Source: Notamacropus eugenii (taxonomy: Eukaryota > Chordata > Mammalia > Diprotodontia > Macropodidae). From it: a DNA stretch of 64,000 bases. How positions within the stretch are numbered: position 1 is the stretch's first letter; each line of letters begins with the position of its first letter. The position numbers and the translations under genes were made by a program. This document shows positions 1 to 10,990 of this stretch, one piece after another. The notes beneath the pieces are model-generated. The model was not told the origin of the DNA, made no database searches, and worked only from the letters and a program-made list of their open reading frames with translations. The stretch is from NCBI RefSeq assembly GCF_028372415.1, contig NC_092876.1:221203528-221267527 (forward strand), given 5' to 3'.

Positions 1-239
1 GTATACAGGTATGTATTCTCTAGCAAGCATCATCAGTCCATTTATGTTCACAAAGGAAAGATGGTACTTGTATTTACAAAAATCCTAAAAGCATACATAT
101 CCTTTTGCAAATTATATGGAGGATCAGCCCAAACATTTGTAATGTATTGTGATAACCATAGTTTGCTCTAGCTGAAACAACATGCTAATTGATATACCAT
201 GCTAGTTGCCTTCAAATTTTTGATGGGTTTATATATGAT

Positions 240-450
240 GGTCAGTCCTCCCCACTTTCTTTTCCTTGGTGATTTCATTGACTTCCATGGGTTCAATTAT
301 TATTCTTACAAGGATGACTATTATATCCAGATCTCCAGCTCTAATCTCTTGAACAATCTCTCTCTTATAAACTATCCCCTGGATCTTAGCTCCTGGGTGT
401 TCTTTTGACATCCCAAACTAAATTTTTCCAAAATGGAAATCAACATATCC
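240..450 (+). mobile_element. L2 LINE fragment, reverse transcriptase segment
   Basis: The + frame reads DFIDFHGFNYYSYKDDYYIQISS, which aligns with the L2 reverse-transcriptase block around HGFNYHLYADDSQIYISS, including the YADD catalytic box (decayed here to YKDD). The following residues resemble the L2 stretch ending in the LNMSKTE-type motif. It is a short, inactive piece with no flanking L2 sequence that I can recognise. Confidence 0.8.
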
Positions 451-1365
451 ACCTATCCCTGAGATGTTAGCATGAGACAAGCCACAGACTAGGAGTTATC
501 CTGGAAGGCAATCCTGAGAGTGGAACACATGGAAACATTACCATGGGAATAGAAGGGAAGCAATAGAGATGACATTAACAGTCCTAAACTCCCAGGCCAT
601 TAGACAAATCCCATTGGACTCTGTTTTGCTGAACTGAACCAAAGAAGACAAAATGCTAATGATTTCTCCCTCTCCCTATGCCTCTCTTTGCCCAAGAAAG
701 GCATGTATATTCTCTGAATCTTTCTTGCTTAAGTGTATGTTTGCTTTTTGTTTCACTTTTATTTTAAATTCTCTTTTCCTGAGATAAATGCATTGATGAT
801 CTATGCATTTCATTACTTGAATGCAGCAGAGGAAAAGCAGTAGGGGTGAAATGCCTGAGAGAGATTTTTGCAACTGTGACAAAAATTCATTAGGGAATTT
901 CTGGCAGGAGGCTTAAACTGAACAAAGAGAATTATTGATTAATATTTTATAACTTCCAACACCAAAGGAAAAAAAGAGGGATCTGGATCACTAGTAGACA
1001 GTGAGTTCAAGAACTTTGATTACAGAGGAAGAAACTGGGACTAATACAGGAGACCTCTGATTCAACTATTTGTCTTCCAATGTTTTTCCTCTTTAAGTTC
1101 TATTGATGTGGTTTTTTTTTACATTATACACATTTAGATATTACTCCTACTTCATGAGAACTCTCTTGTAACAAAATAAAATAGTTAAATAAACCTAATT
1201 ACGTAGTGGCTTCATCTGGAAGTTCATGCAACATTTTATATCTGTGGCTTCCTCCCCACCTCTCTTATTAAGATTTAATAGACATTAATTTCTTGTTAAA
1301 ATATGCAGTCAAGCAAAAGAAATTTCCCCAACGGATTTACAATATGTACAAATATATGTTTGTAT
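451..1365. other. Intron sequence, nothing recognised
   Basis: AT-rich intronic sequence with no recognisable exon, RNA gene or repeat family. Short open frames here lack family motifs and splice context. Confidence 0.5.
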
Positions 1366-1446
1366 TGTGTATATATATATATATATATATATACACACGT
1401 ATATATGCACACATATACACACATGTGCATATATGCACATGTGTAT
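1366..1446. repeat. (TA)n/(CA)n simple repeat with a 26-bp perfect palindrome
   Basis: An uninterrupted TA run at about 1369-1393 passes into mixed CA/TA/TG repeats. Positions 1419-1444 form an exact 26-bp palindrome: the left half is ACACATGTGCATA and the right half is its reverse complement. Such sequence can extrude a cruciform and is probably length-variable. Confidence 0.9.
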
Positions 1447-1579
1447 CATCTCTCTAATGCTATGTTTCATCATCAGTGCTCTGGAATTTTAGATGGTCTT
1501 TCTATTGATCAGAGTTCTCATAGCTTTCAAAACTATTTGTTGTGTTGTCATTGTATAAATTATTCCCTTTTTTATTTCA

Positions 1580-2222
1580 TTCATCTTTTTAAAAGTCCTC
1601 AAAATTGTTCATTTTTATATTGTTGTTATAAATTGTTCTCCTTGTTTTTCTCACTTTACTGTGCATCAGTTCATAAATCTTTCCACAACTTTTTGAAATT
1701 ATCTATTTCCTCCTTATGTACAGCACAATAGTATTCCATCACATTCATGTACCACAACTTATTCAGCCATTCTCCAATCATTTTAGTTTCCAGGTTTGAT
1801 CATTTTAGTTTCCAGATTTGTTTTTTTGTTTTATTTTGTTTTGTTTTTTGCTACCACACACACACAAAAGCTGCAATAAATATTTTTGTTCATAATTAGC
1901 CTTTTCTTCTGCCTTTAATCTCTCTTGGGTATAGACTAAACAGTAATATGTTAGGTCAAAAAGATTGCGTTGTCTAGTAAAATTTTTGTGTATAATTCCA
2001 AATTGCTTTCCAGAATGATTGTACCCATTTACAGGTCCACAATAGTACATCAGTGTTCCTCTTTTCCCATAGCCCTTCCAACATTTATCATCTACCTTTT
2101 TTAAAAATCATCTTTATCACTCTGTTAGATATGAGGTAGAATCTCAGAATTGTTTTAATTTGCATTTATCTAAATAGTAGTGATTTGAAAGATTTTTTTC
2201 ATACATCTATAGATAGCCTTTC
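1580..2222 (-). mobile_element. L1 LINE 3' part (antisense), 5'-truncated
   Basis: Read on the - strand this is the C-terminal ORF2 region and 3' end of L1. The + strand block ACAATAGTATTCCATCACAT, then CCACAACTTATTCAGCCATT and GCTGCAATAAATATTTTTGT, is the complement of the block seen in sense at 52250-52330. A 22-bp segment is tandemly duplicated at 1777-1798 and 1799-1820. Confidence 0.85.
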
Positions 2223-3745
2223 TTCCCATTAATTCTAGCTTGAATGGAAAACCAAGCCAAGCCCAAGGATGGAGCTGAGAGAGATGACAGAAAGAAAGCC
2301 AAGACTGAGAGTAGGAGTTGGGTTAGGGAGCCAGGCACATGAGGATGGGGCCCAGAAAGAGCAAGTCAGTAGCCCAGCCTTGAAGACGTTCTGCTTTGTT
2401 ATCGTTCAGTCATTTCAGTTTTGTCCGACTGTGACCCCATTTGGGGTTTTCTTGGCAAAGATCCTGGAATGGCTTGCCATTTTCCTTCTTCAGCTCATTT
2501 TACAGTTTAGGAAACGAGGCAAATAGAGTTAAGTAACTTGCCCAGGGTCACACAATTAGTAAACTCTGAGGCTAGATTTGAACTCAGGAAGATAAATCAT
2601 CCTGACTCCAAGCCTATTCCACTACGCCACCTAGCTGCCCGAATAAGGGATATTTGTTTCATAAACGACAGAAAGTTGGATTTCATGAGGTTCACCTCAA
2701 AAAGAAAAGACGAGTCTCTGACTACACTATGGTTCTGACTTCAGCCATTAGAATAGGAAGGAGTCCAACAGGAGAGGAGTCCAGGAAACGAGCAATTAAG
2801 AAACCAGCCAGAGCTGGGTGTGAGGAGAGCACCAGCAGTCAGATCTCAGAAAGGCTTCAGCTGGTGTACTTGGAGCCTTCAGTCTGAAAGAGAGACATTG
2901 CACATTGGAAGAAGGAAAGACTGGGAGCTTGCTGATTGGAAGGAAGCTGAACTGAGCTGCAGTTTACGTTTTTGAACTTCAGCATCATTTACAGTTGGAA
3001 AGAGGCAAACTCTCTTCTAGGTCCCTGCTTGTTCTCTACCTTTCCCTCTGATTTAAGAGGGGAAAGAAAGAAAAGACAGCCTTTGCAGGTGCTTTGATAT
3101 AAAAGCATAGCTATTTGGACAAAGTAGAGTCCCACTGCGTGAAGAATTGCTGGAACTTGTTCACCTTGCTCACAGAGCCAGCCTAGGGAGTTTTGATGTT
3201 ATTTTGATGTGGTCTCTGTTTTGCCGTAACAAGATTTTGAGAGCTGATGGTAGGGCACACAATGCTATTGAGTGAAAAGCTGGCTGAGCTTTGCACTGCT
3301 CCAGCTTTGGGGTGTTGCAGTTCTTTGGCTTGAGGGTCTTTTATATCACAGCAAAGTATGAATCTTTCTCAGTGCCTTCTTAAGGGTCACTGTCACTGCT
3401 TCATGCGCTCAGGAGCAGATCAGGAACAGATGTGCCCAGCAGAAGAGAGGGGAGGACCAAAAAGGAAACAGCTGTCAGAGGATGTCAGAAGTGGTTTTGT
3501 GTGGTGCAGACTGTTCCGAAAGGGAGCAAAGGCAACCAGGCTTGCAGTACAGAGACGTGAGCTCCCCTGAACATATGGACATTCCTCGCTCATGTGACTC
3601 TTTGCTAGGTTTCTGTGTGTGCCCACACTCCTCCACAGATACTGCCAGTGTTAGTGGAGGAGTGTGACCCAGGTTTCTATGTGGACGTGATGTTTTGATT
3701 ATAAGTACATTTGCTATCTTGAACAAAAGTAAAGCTATAATTATT
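2223..3745. other. Unassigned block split by a MAR1 SINE; possible LTR-like or old repeat
   Basis: Apart from the SINE at 2396-2640, this block is richer in G and purines than its surroundings. It holds a polypurine run near 3058-3077 (GAGGGGAAAGAAAGAAAAG), and about 20 bases further on a TATA-like GATATAAAAGC at about 3096. I could not find matching terminal repeats or any retroviral coding motif, so an LTR origin is only a possibility; unique intron sequence is equally possible. Confidence 0.25.
2396..2640 (-). mobile_element. MAR1/WSINE-type CORE-SINE
   Basis: Nearly full-length SINE in antisense. It begins with the complement of the RTE-like tail (TTCAGTCATTTCAGTT, then CCCCATTTGGGGTTTTCTTGG), passes through the CORE domain complement (GGGTCACACAATTAGTAA) and ends in CACCTAGCTGCC, the complement of the head GGCAGCTAGGTG. 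Confidence 0.92.
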
Positions 3746-4044
3746 CCCACTTTTATCTTTTAGTTTAATGTTTAAGTGTTTTGCATTTTAAAGTTAATGG
3801 TATCTTGTTAATTACTTTTGTCTACCCACTACAATGGAATTAGGAAAAAAAGAAATAGGAGTATATCCCACCCCAAATGGGCTTACCCACTAGGATCCTG
3901 AGAACTTTTGAGTCATATTCACTAGTGATTTATTTTTGGGACTTCCATTACTGCTGGTATGATGGCAACATGGGTGAGTGAGCCAGGTCAGAGAGCTTAA
4001 GTAGGGGTTCATACCCTATTCCAGCTGCTATACATACATGTTTT

Positions 4045-4160
4045 TTCACCTATTAGAATGTAAGCTCCTTGAGGACAGAAACTATTTTTACTTTTTTTTT
4101 TTTGTATCCCCAATGTTCAGAATAGTAGTCTAGTGCAAATAAATTCTTATTATTTGGTTC
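4045..4160 (+). mobile_element. L2 LINE 3' terminus
   Basis: Contains the typical L2 3' UTR motif ATTAGAATGTAAGCTCCTTG, then GAGGACAG and GTATCCCCAATGTTCAGAAT, ending in a degenerate AATAAAT-type tail. Confidence 0.8.
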
Positions 4161-4216
4161 ATCAGTTGTTTATGACTCTATTTTCTTTATTAGAGAGCCA
4201 CACAAGACCCTTTGTG

Positions 4217-4472
4217 AGGCAGTTAGATGGTACCCTGGATAGAGCACTGAAAATCTGGTTCAAATATGGCCTCAGATACTTAGTAATTGTGTGATCCTGA
4301 CCAAATCACTCAGATGCTACCTGTCTGCATTTTCTGAACTGTAAAATAGAGATAATGTTAACATCTTTTTTCAGGGTTGTTATAAGGATTAAATTAGGCA
4401 TTATAAAATACTTCTTAGCACAGTGCCTAGCATATAGTGAGTAATTAACAAATGCTAATTTCCTTCCTTTCA
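4217..4472 (+). mobile_element. CORE-SINE with L2-type tail (THER1/MIR type)
   Basis: The head GGCAGTTAGATGGTACCCTG and the CORE (GTTCAAATATGGCCTCAG, TGTGTGATCCTGACCAAATC) are followed not by the MAR1 tail but by AGGGTTGTTATAAGGATTAA and CACAGTGCCTAGCATATAGT, a tail shared with the L2 3' end. Confidence 0.82.
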
Positions 4473-4988
4473 TTACAAGAGGCAGCCTAGGAAATAGCTG
4501 CAATGCTAGTCAGTTTAACTGAGGGATTTTTAAAATATTCAGAACATCAGAAAATGAGGAAACATAGTAAGGAAGACATGGAGGAATTAGGGTTGGTAAT
4601 TAGGCTTGGTAACTGGCTGCTATCTAAAGGATGGCACAAGGGAGTACTAAGAAAAATGACCAACTTCTTCATCTTCCCATCAGACCTCCAGACTTCTAGT
4701 CTTTTGCATGATACAATTTGGAAGGTAGTAAGATCTTCCCCTTTATGCCATCTGATTGGGTTTTATCCACTCTTATTCCTTGTTTTCTTTTCTTTTCCTT
4801 TTCCTTAGTTCTGTGTTCTTACACAGCACATAATTAACTCCAAATCCCAAGGACCTCAATAAAGAAGGAATGATTTATTAGAGTTCATCTGAAAATGAGT
4901 TATTTTAATGAAAACCTATTCCATGATTAGGGTATATATTATGTATCACCTAGATTTCCATAGGTATAAATGATTTGTAACAATAAAG
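4473..4988. other. Intron sequence, nothing recognised
   Basis: No repeat or coding signal recognised. The open frame beginning near 4503 has no family motif and starts right at a SINE boundary. Confidence 0.45.
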
Positions 4989-5125
4989 AATATTAATAAC
5001 AATGCACACATTTACATAGGACACTTTATAAATATTATATCATTTGATCCCCACAACAGCCCTGTGAGGTAGGTACAATTATTATCCCAGATGAGGAAAC
5101 TGAGGCAACCAGAGGCATCAAGATC
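4989..5125 (-). mobile_element. MIR-type CORE-SINE fragment (antisense)
   Basis: The + strand shows the complement of MIR-type sequence: CATTTGATCCCCACAACAGC, CCTGTGAGGTAGGTACAATT, then GATGAGGAAACTGAGGCAAC. The head region is missing. Confidence 0.8.
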
Positions 5126-5290
5126 CCCTAGATTCTAGATTCATGGAATAAATGGATAAGAAATCAAGCTTCATGAAAGTGCATCTTTAATGTCTATTCA
5201 TTTTAGTCTAGTAGGGATCATCAAAATTAACAGATGGTGTTTATGATGCCAAAATAAATGCTAGAATAATTAGGTGCACCTTATCAGAAA

Positions 5291-5462
5291 GATCTGGTAG
5301 AAAAAGCATTGGATTGAACATCAGTAGACATAGGGTTCCGTGACTGGCTCTGTTACATCTGATTGTGTGACCAGTTAATAAGTCAGTTAATTTCTCCAAG
5401 CTTTATCCATAAAATGAGGAGATTCTCCCTTTCACCTCTAAAATTCTATGGTTCTAATAAGT
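5291..5462 (+). mobile_element. Degenerate CORE-SINE with L3-like tail
   Basis: A worn SINE body (GATTGTGTGACCAGTTAATA, TCCATAAAATGAGGAGATTC) ends in CACCTCTAAAATTCTATGGT, the tail style of L3/CR1 LINEs rather than L2 or RTE. Confidence 0.6.
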
Positions 5463-5989
5463 CTCCTTTTGCAATGTAGCTTATTGGAGGGACATCATTA
5501 CTATGCTAGCTCCTTTGTCTAATAGCTAAATATTTGAAACTTTTTAACATTTGTTTGGACTCATATTAAGTTCTGGAAAAGACTACTTACTCCAGAATAA
5601 TGTGAAAGGTAATAAAGGTGTTCTACCCCTATTTCAATTACCTTACACTGCTGCTAGAAAGTCCCAAAAATTGCAATCTGTGATTTCTTTGACACATTTA
5701 CCAGTAGAGGGAGAGAGGAAATGGAGCATGAATAGTTAGTTGCATGATATAAGATACAAATTCCATTTTCTATCTCTTCTGTCAAGAATATTCTATTTTT
5801 AGAGTTATTAAAAATAAAAGAAAACAGAAGCTTTAAATTTTTGGCTTTGAAAAAAGTGATTGAGAAGAGATATTTGAGAAAAATCAATTTCTATTTCTTT
5901 CCTGATAAGCAGTTGGTGGCATTTATTCCATCCTCTGGATTTTCCCAAATGTAGTTCTCCCTTGATATGCTCTCTCATCTTCCTATTAT
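5463..5989. other. Intron sequence, nothing recognised
   Basis: AT-rich sequence without recognisable repeat or coding content. Confidence 0.4.
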
Positions 5990-8370
5990 ATTTCTAAGCT
6001 TTGTGCTAGGGACTGGAGGGTCAAAGACAAAAACTCCCTCATCGAACTTACGTGATGTTGAGGGGAGACATATATGCATACAATTAAATGCAAAATATAT
6101 AGCAAGTATATGTGAAGTAAATCCAGGGTGGGAAGGAGTCTAAGAATCTGAGGGAATCTGAAAGGGCCTTTTAGGAAGTGAAACTTGAACTAAATCTTGG
6201 AATTAGGGTTTCTGCAGGTTGAGGTGAGAAGGAATAGCTTTCCAAGCTTGGGCGATAACACACAAAGATATGGAAAGTTGTGTTTGAAGAAGCACAAGGT
6301 CAGTTTGGCAGAAGGCAGAGCATGTGAGGGGCATAATATGTAGCTGGAGTCAAACTGTGAATGCCAAACTAAGAAGTTTATGTTTTACCAGAGATGCAAT
6401 AGGGGAGTTATTGGAGATTCATAAATCACTGGGGGGAAGGTCTCATTTTTGTTATAAAAATATCACTGCGGTAGTTGATTGTATAATGCATTAGAGAAGA
6501 TAGAGAGAGGATATGGGGAGACCAATTGGAAGGTTATTGCAGTTGTCTAGGCAAGAAGTGATAAGAAACTAAAGTAGTATAAATGCTGAATGGAGAGGAG
6601 GGGAAAGAAGTGAAAGATAATTTGGAGGTAGAGTGGATAAAATGGGGAGATGAAAGAAAATGAAGGATCTAGGATGATTTCTAGGTTAGGAACAGGTAGC
6701 CAGAAGTATGTTCATAGTCTTGATAGGAAAGGGGGAAATTAGGAACAAGAGTGGGTTTAGAGGAAAAGATGAGAGCTCTGTTTGAGATGTGGGGCATCCA
6801 GGTAGAGATTCCAAAAGGCATTTGGAGATGTGGGACTCGAACTTTGGAGAGAGATTATGTAGATTTGGGAGTCATCTTAGAGTTAATAATTGAACCCATG
6901 TGACCCAGTTAGATCATCAAGAGAGATGATAAAGAAAGAAAAAAAGAAAGACTAGGGTAGGCTCTTGGGGAGCATTCATATATAGGGGAAAGAAGATCCT
7001 ATAAGAGAGGCAGATTCATCAGATAGAGAACCACAACAGAGCAGTGATCTGAAAACTCAATGAGGAAGGAGTAACCAGAAGGATGACATAGTCAACAGTG
7101 TCAGGTATTGCAGAGAGGTCAAGAAAGAGAAGGAATGAGAAATGCCATTGGATTTAGCAGTAAAGAGATCATTAGAGAGAGAGGGTGGAGTTGTCAGTAT
7201 GGAAGCCAAATTATAAGAGACTGAGAAGTGAGTGGGAGCTAAGGACATGGAATAAATGAATATAGATAAGTTTTTGAAGGAATTTGAAAATGAAAGGGAG
7301 GAAAAATATTGCATGTTGTAACTTGAGGGAATTGTGGGATCAAGTAAAAGGTTTTTTGAGAATGGAAAAGATCAGGACATGTGTGTAGGCAATAAGTGAG
7401 AAAGCTTAGAAATTACAAAGGGACCAAAGTAGTAAGAAAGCTATGGCAAATGTGGATGGCATACTGAAAAGTGGAGACATCACCTTGCTGAAAAAGGTCC
7501 ATATAGTCAAAGATATAATTTGTCAAGTAGCAACATCTGGCTGTGAGTGTTGGATTGTAAGGAAAACTAAGCATCACAAAATTGATACTTTTGAACTATG
7601 ATGCCGGAGAAGACTTTTGAGAGTCTCTTGGACAACAGGGAGATTGAATAAGTCAATACTTAAATAAATTAACTCAGAGTATTCCCTAGAAGGTTAGATT
7701 CTGAAGTTTAAATATTTTGGCCATATAATGGGAAGACAGGACTCTTAAAAAAACCCTGATGTTGGGAAAAATTGAAGGCAAAAGGCAAAAAGTGATGGCA
7801 GAGGATAAAATGAACAGGTATTGTCAAGTAAGCAATAAATACAAACTTGGACAGATTTTGGGAGATAGTGAGAGATAGAAGGGCATGGTGTGCCATAGTC
7901 CATGGGGTTACAGAGAGTCGGGCATGACTAAGTGACTGAACAACCACCAAAGGAGTGAGTTCCTAGTGGAGATGAAAACAGATGGGATCTAGAGGCACTT
8001 GTTAAACCCATATGGGTTGGTGACTCACAGTTTAAGAAGTGCTGAAGGAGTCCCGAGTGGAAGAAGTTTAAGAAGCCCCGATCGAGAGCACAAGTAGTGG
8101 GGTTTATCTCTGAGACTGGAGCAAAGAAGGAAGGATCTGAAGATGATGTTCAGAAGATTTGAAATGTAGAAATTATGAGAAGAGAGAGCTCTTCTGATGA
8201 ATGGCTTTAATTTTCTTTCAGTAAAGTCTGAGGAAAGGTACTCTGATCAGAGAAGAAATAGAAAGGATAGTGTAGCTTGCTTGAAGAAAAAGTTTGAAAC
8301 ACATGCTCTGGGGAGAGTAACAGTGTCAGTCAAGGAAGAGTAAAAGGTCTGGCATACAGCAGAGGACTCC
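5990..8370 (-). mobile_element. L2 LINE, long antisense copy interrupted by BovB
   Basis: On the - strand this reads from the L2 3' end (near 6000) back into ORF2. Around 6850-6900 the reverse complement encodes HGFNY followed by DDSQIYI, the L2 YADD region, with stops. Near 7100-7170 the complement gives an AKSNG.SHSF-like segment of L2. The copy resumes after the BovB insertion at about 7955, where GAATGGCTTTAATTTTCTTT (8200-8219) again fits antisense L2. Many stops and indels make it inactive. Confidence 0.8.
7450..7952 (+). mobile_element. RTE/BovB LINE 3' end (C-terminal ORF2 and tail)
   Basis: The + strand translates in pieces as SGDITLLKKVHIVK, SGCECWIVRKTKHHKIDTFEL, CRRRLLRVSWTTGR, LNKSILK and SEYSLEG, which is the C-terminus of the BovB reverse transcriptase ORF. 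It ends with the BovB tail CATGGGGTTACAGAGAGTCG, GGCATGACTAAGTGACTGAA. The copy is 5'-truncated, carries stops and frameshifts, and sits in opposite orientation inside the antisense L2. Confidence 0.88.
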
Positions 8371-8371
8371 A

Positions 8372-8560
8372 TGAGTCCTGCATTTGGCATCAGGAAGACA
8401 TAGATTTCAATTTTGCCTCTGGTACTTACTAGTTGTATGACCTTAGAAGTATGTCATTTAGCCACTCTGAAACTCAAAAAAATCCTCATAGAATTGTTGT
8501 GAGGCTAAGATGAGATAAGGTATAGAAATGAGACAATGAAATTATTAGATAATGCTCTGG
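8372..8560 (+). mobile_element. Degenerate CORE-SINE
   Basis: A MIR/THER-like body: GCATCAGGAAGACATAGATT, ACTTACTAGTTGTATGACCT and GAATTGTTGTGAGGCTAAGA. It lies directly upstream of a complete MAR1 copy in the same orientation. Confidence 0.7.
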
Positions 8561-8570
8561 AAAAATTAAA

Positions 8571-8832
8571 TTAAATTAGCTAGGTGGTGCAGTGGATAGA
8601 GTGCCAGGCCTGGAGTCAGAAAGACTCCTCTCTCTGAGTTAAAATCTGGCCTCAGACACTTACTAGCTGTGTGACCCTGAGCAAGTCACTTAACCCTGTT
8701 TGCCGCAGTTTCCTCATCTGTGAAATGAACTGGAGAAGAAAATAGCAAACCACTCCAGTGTCTTTCCCAAGAAAATCCCAAATGGGGCCACAAAGAGTCA
8801 GACATGGCTGAAACGACTAAACCACAATTGGA
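8571..8832 (+). mobile_element. MAR1/WSINE-type CORE-SINE
   Basis: Near full-length: head TAGCTAGGTGGTGCAGTGGA, CORE (CTCAGACACTTACTAGCTGT, GTGACCCTGAGCAAGTCACT), and RTE-like tail GAGTCAGACATGGCTGAAAC. It is one of the least decayed copies. Confidence 0.95.
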
Positions 8833-9009
8833 AAAAATTCAAGTTCCATATAAATGTTAACTATAATTATACAAATCAGAAATGTCTTTCAAGGCCAAGA
8901 AATTTGTGTCTTCACAGATCTCTCTCTTCTGTGTAAGATAATGTATCTTGTACAACTGAACATGGTATTTTATATTAATTTGAACTTTTCACCATTGTTT
9001 GGGTGTTTG

Positions 9010-9390
9010 AGCCTTGCCTCCTCAACTGGATTGTAATCTCCTTGAGGTCAGTGTCCATGTCTCCAAAAGCACAGTATTTAGCTTAGTGTAGCATGTTATT
9101 CACTTGTTTCAGTCATGTCTGACTCTTCATGGCCCCATTTGAGGTTTTCTTGACAAAGATACTAGAGTGGTTTGCCATTTCCTTCTCCAATAGCTTTTAC
9201 AGATGAGGAAACTGAGGCAAACAGGATTAAATGACTTGCCCAGGGTCACACAACTAGTAAATGTCTGATACCAAATTTGAACTCAGAAAGAAGAGTGTTC
9301 CTGATTCCAGTCTTGGCACTCAAGTCACTGTGTCACCTCAGTACCCTAGTGTAGCACGAGTGCTCTCTAAATACTTAGTGACTGAATCTC
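9010..9390 (+). mobile_element. L2 LINE 3' terminus, interrupted by a MAR1 SINE
   Basis: GGATTGTAATCTCCTTGAGG and GTCAGTGTCCATGTCTCCAA lead to AGCTTAGTGTAGCA. The sequence resumes after the SINE as CGAGTGCTCTCTAAATACTT, the end of L2. Confidence 0.8.
9094..9346 (-). mobile_element. MAR1/WSINE-type CORE-SINE with 10-bp target duplication
   Basis: An antisense MAR1 copy (CCCCATTTGAGGTTTTCTTG, then GGTTTGCCATTTCCTTCTCC). It is flanked by the exact direct repeat TAGTGTAGCA at 9084-9093 and 9347-9356, a target-site duplication inside the L2 3' end. Confidence 0.93.
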
Positions 9391-9394
9391 AGCT

Positions 9395-10120
9395 TTTTCT
9401 GCTCCTCTTTGGGTCTTCAATCATGGACTAGCATTTTTCCCCAACTCCTTTCTAATTGACCTAGCTTTCCTATGTGTCTTTCATTTTTCTCTCTTAACTC
9501 TGTGTTTCACATCCTGTACAACTCATCGGTTAGAATCCCCCTAATTTTCCCTTCCCTTTCCCTCCAAATTATCTATTGCTCATCTGTAATTATGTTTTCA
9601 GTAACTCCAAGCTTTCTCATCTTTCCTTACAGATGTTTTAACTCTTTATTCCTCTAGATCCCCCTGAAAAATCAGGTTTATTTTTCTTTCTATGAAATTT
9701 CTTCCTGGATTTCCCAACTTTCTTTTCTCCAGAGATCTTCCCATCATTCTCAACTTCTCGGGTTTCTCATGTAGACTTCTCTGCCCTTAACTTTCACTCA
9801 TTTTTTAAATATCATATTCTTGGCTTCTTAAACACATTCTAACACAAGTACAAGAATGTAAGGCAAATTCTGCAGAAACTGGATCATCACAGTAATTCTG
9901 AGTTTGATTTTGTGGCTCATTCTCTAACCTATTTCCCTAGAATAAAATAATGCTTACTGTTTGTCAGAGTTGCAGGGCTATTCAGTAAACATCATTGAAT
10001 TAAACTAAAAAAAAACATTTTATGATTCATAAAAAAACATATCCAGGAAAGCATTTTTCTCCCCAATGAAAAAGATGTTAAAGTAATGATGCAGTTTAGA
10101 TTTTTTTAAGTGTATATCCT
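9395..10120. other. Pyrimidine-rich intron sequence
   Basis: A C+T-rich stretch (about 9390-9790), then AT-rich sequence. No family recognised; a very worn L2 3' region is possible for the first half. Confidence 0.35.
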
Positions 10121-10124
10121 GTCC

Positions 10125-10420
10125 ATTCCACTTAACAAACATATGAGGGCTTACTATTTGCAAGACACTGGGAATAAAAGGTAAAAGACGATCATTCCTG
10201 CTCTCCAGGACCTTAGAGTTTAATGGGTGGTGAATTTGAAACACACACAAATAGTAGAATGGTCAAATAATGAGAAATATAAAGGAGAGTCAGGAAAAGT
10301 ACTGTGAAAAATCTTAGGAAGGAGAGACCACTTTCACATGGAGTATGTGTAGGACAGACTTCATGAAGAATGTGGCTCCTAAGTTAGGTTTTTAAGGAAG
10401 AGAAGGACTTCCTAGAATAT
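10125..10420 (-). mobile_element. L2 LINE 3' end (antisense)
   Basis: The complement of the L2 3' terminus: GGGCTTACTATTTGCAAGAC, ACTGGGAATAAAAGG and CTCCAGGACCTTAGAGTTTA, followed by the antisense region around GACTTCATGAAGAATGTGGC. Confidence 0.75.
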
Positions 10421-10424
10421 CACA

Positions 10425-10990
10425 TCTTAATTCCTCCCTGCTCTTGCTAAATCTTTCCTCACTGTCCCAGAAACTTGCCATTCTCATTCCCTCTCTCTGT
10501 CCCTCTCCTCATGTGTATACCCCTAACAGAGATGCTCTCTCCTCTCTCTTTCACCTAGCCAAATCCTATTGATCTTTCAAGGGTCAGTTGCCTCCTCTAC
10601 CCTCTAGAATCTCCCCAGACTTTCCTTTGCAGCTCCTGCAGAATTTTGTATCTCTACCACACAATTTGGCATTTGTATATTTTCTTGCCACGTTTGCCAC
10701 TATTTCCTATTTTAGTCCCCTTTTCCAAATGATACAGCAGGGAAAAAAAACTTTCCAGGCTCCAGAGGCCCGCAATCTCATAATGGCTTTGCTCCTGGCT
10801 AATCTCTCTGGAATTCAGTTTCTTTAGGTGAAAATAAAATTAAACTCGATGATATCTAAGGTCATTTCCGATTCTGACGTTCCTGAGCTTGGCTTATAAG
10901 ATCCTTGAGGGCAGGAAATGAATTTTGTAGCTCTCCAGATCTGCCATCATTTTGAGCATAGATTAGGCACAAATATTTGTATACTGCCTG
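10425..10990 (+). mobile_element. L2 LINE 3' region with a CORE-SINE/L3-type tail inserted
   Basis: The + strand carries the L2 C-terminal and 3' UTR region (TCAAGGGTCAGTTGCCTCCT) and the terminal TAAGATCCTTGAGGGCAGGA. Between them, about 10770-10885, lies GATGATATCTAAGGTCATTT followed by CCGATTCTGACGTTC, the L3-type tail of another SINE. Confidence 0.65.

Noticed and set aside
1303-1731. 142-codon open frame on the + strand
   Set aside because: It reads through the TA/CA simple repeat into antisense L1 and has no family motif.
2396-2640. tRNA gene suggested by the SINE head and box-like motifs
   Set aside because: The CORE-SINEs contain tRNA-like promoter remnants but no cloverleaf with an anticodon arm; they are SINEs.
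2641-3745. Endogenous retrovirus
   Set aside because: No gag, pol or env motif and no paired LTRs were seen, so only an unassigned block is reported.
7708-7950. 80-codon open frame on the - strand starting MVVVQSLSHARLSVTPWT
   Set aside because: This is the well-known antisense reading of the BovB 3' end and not a real protein.
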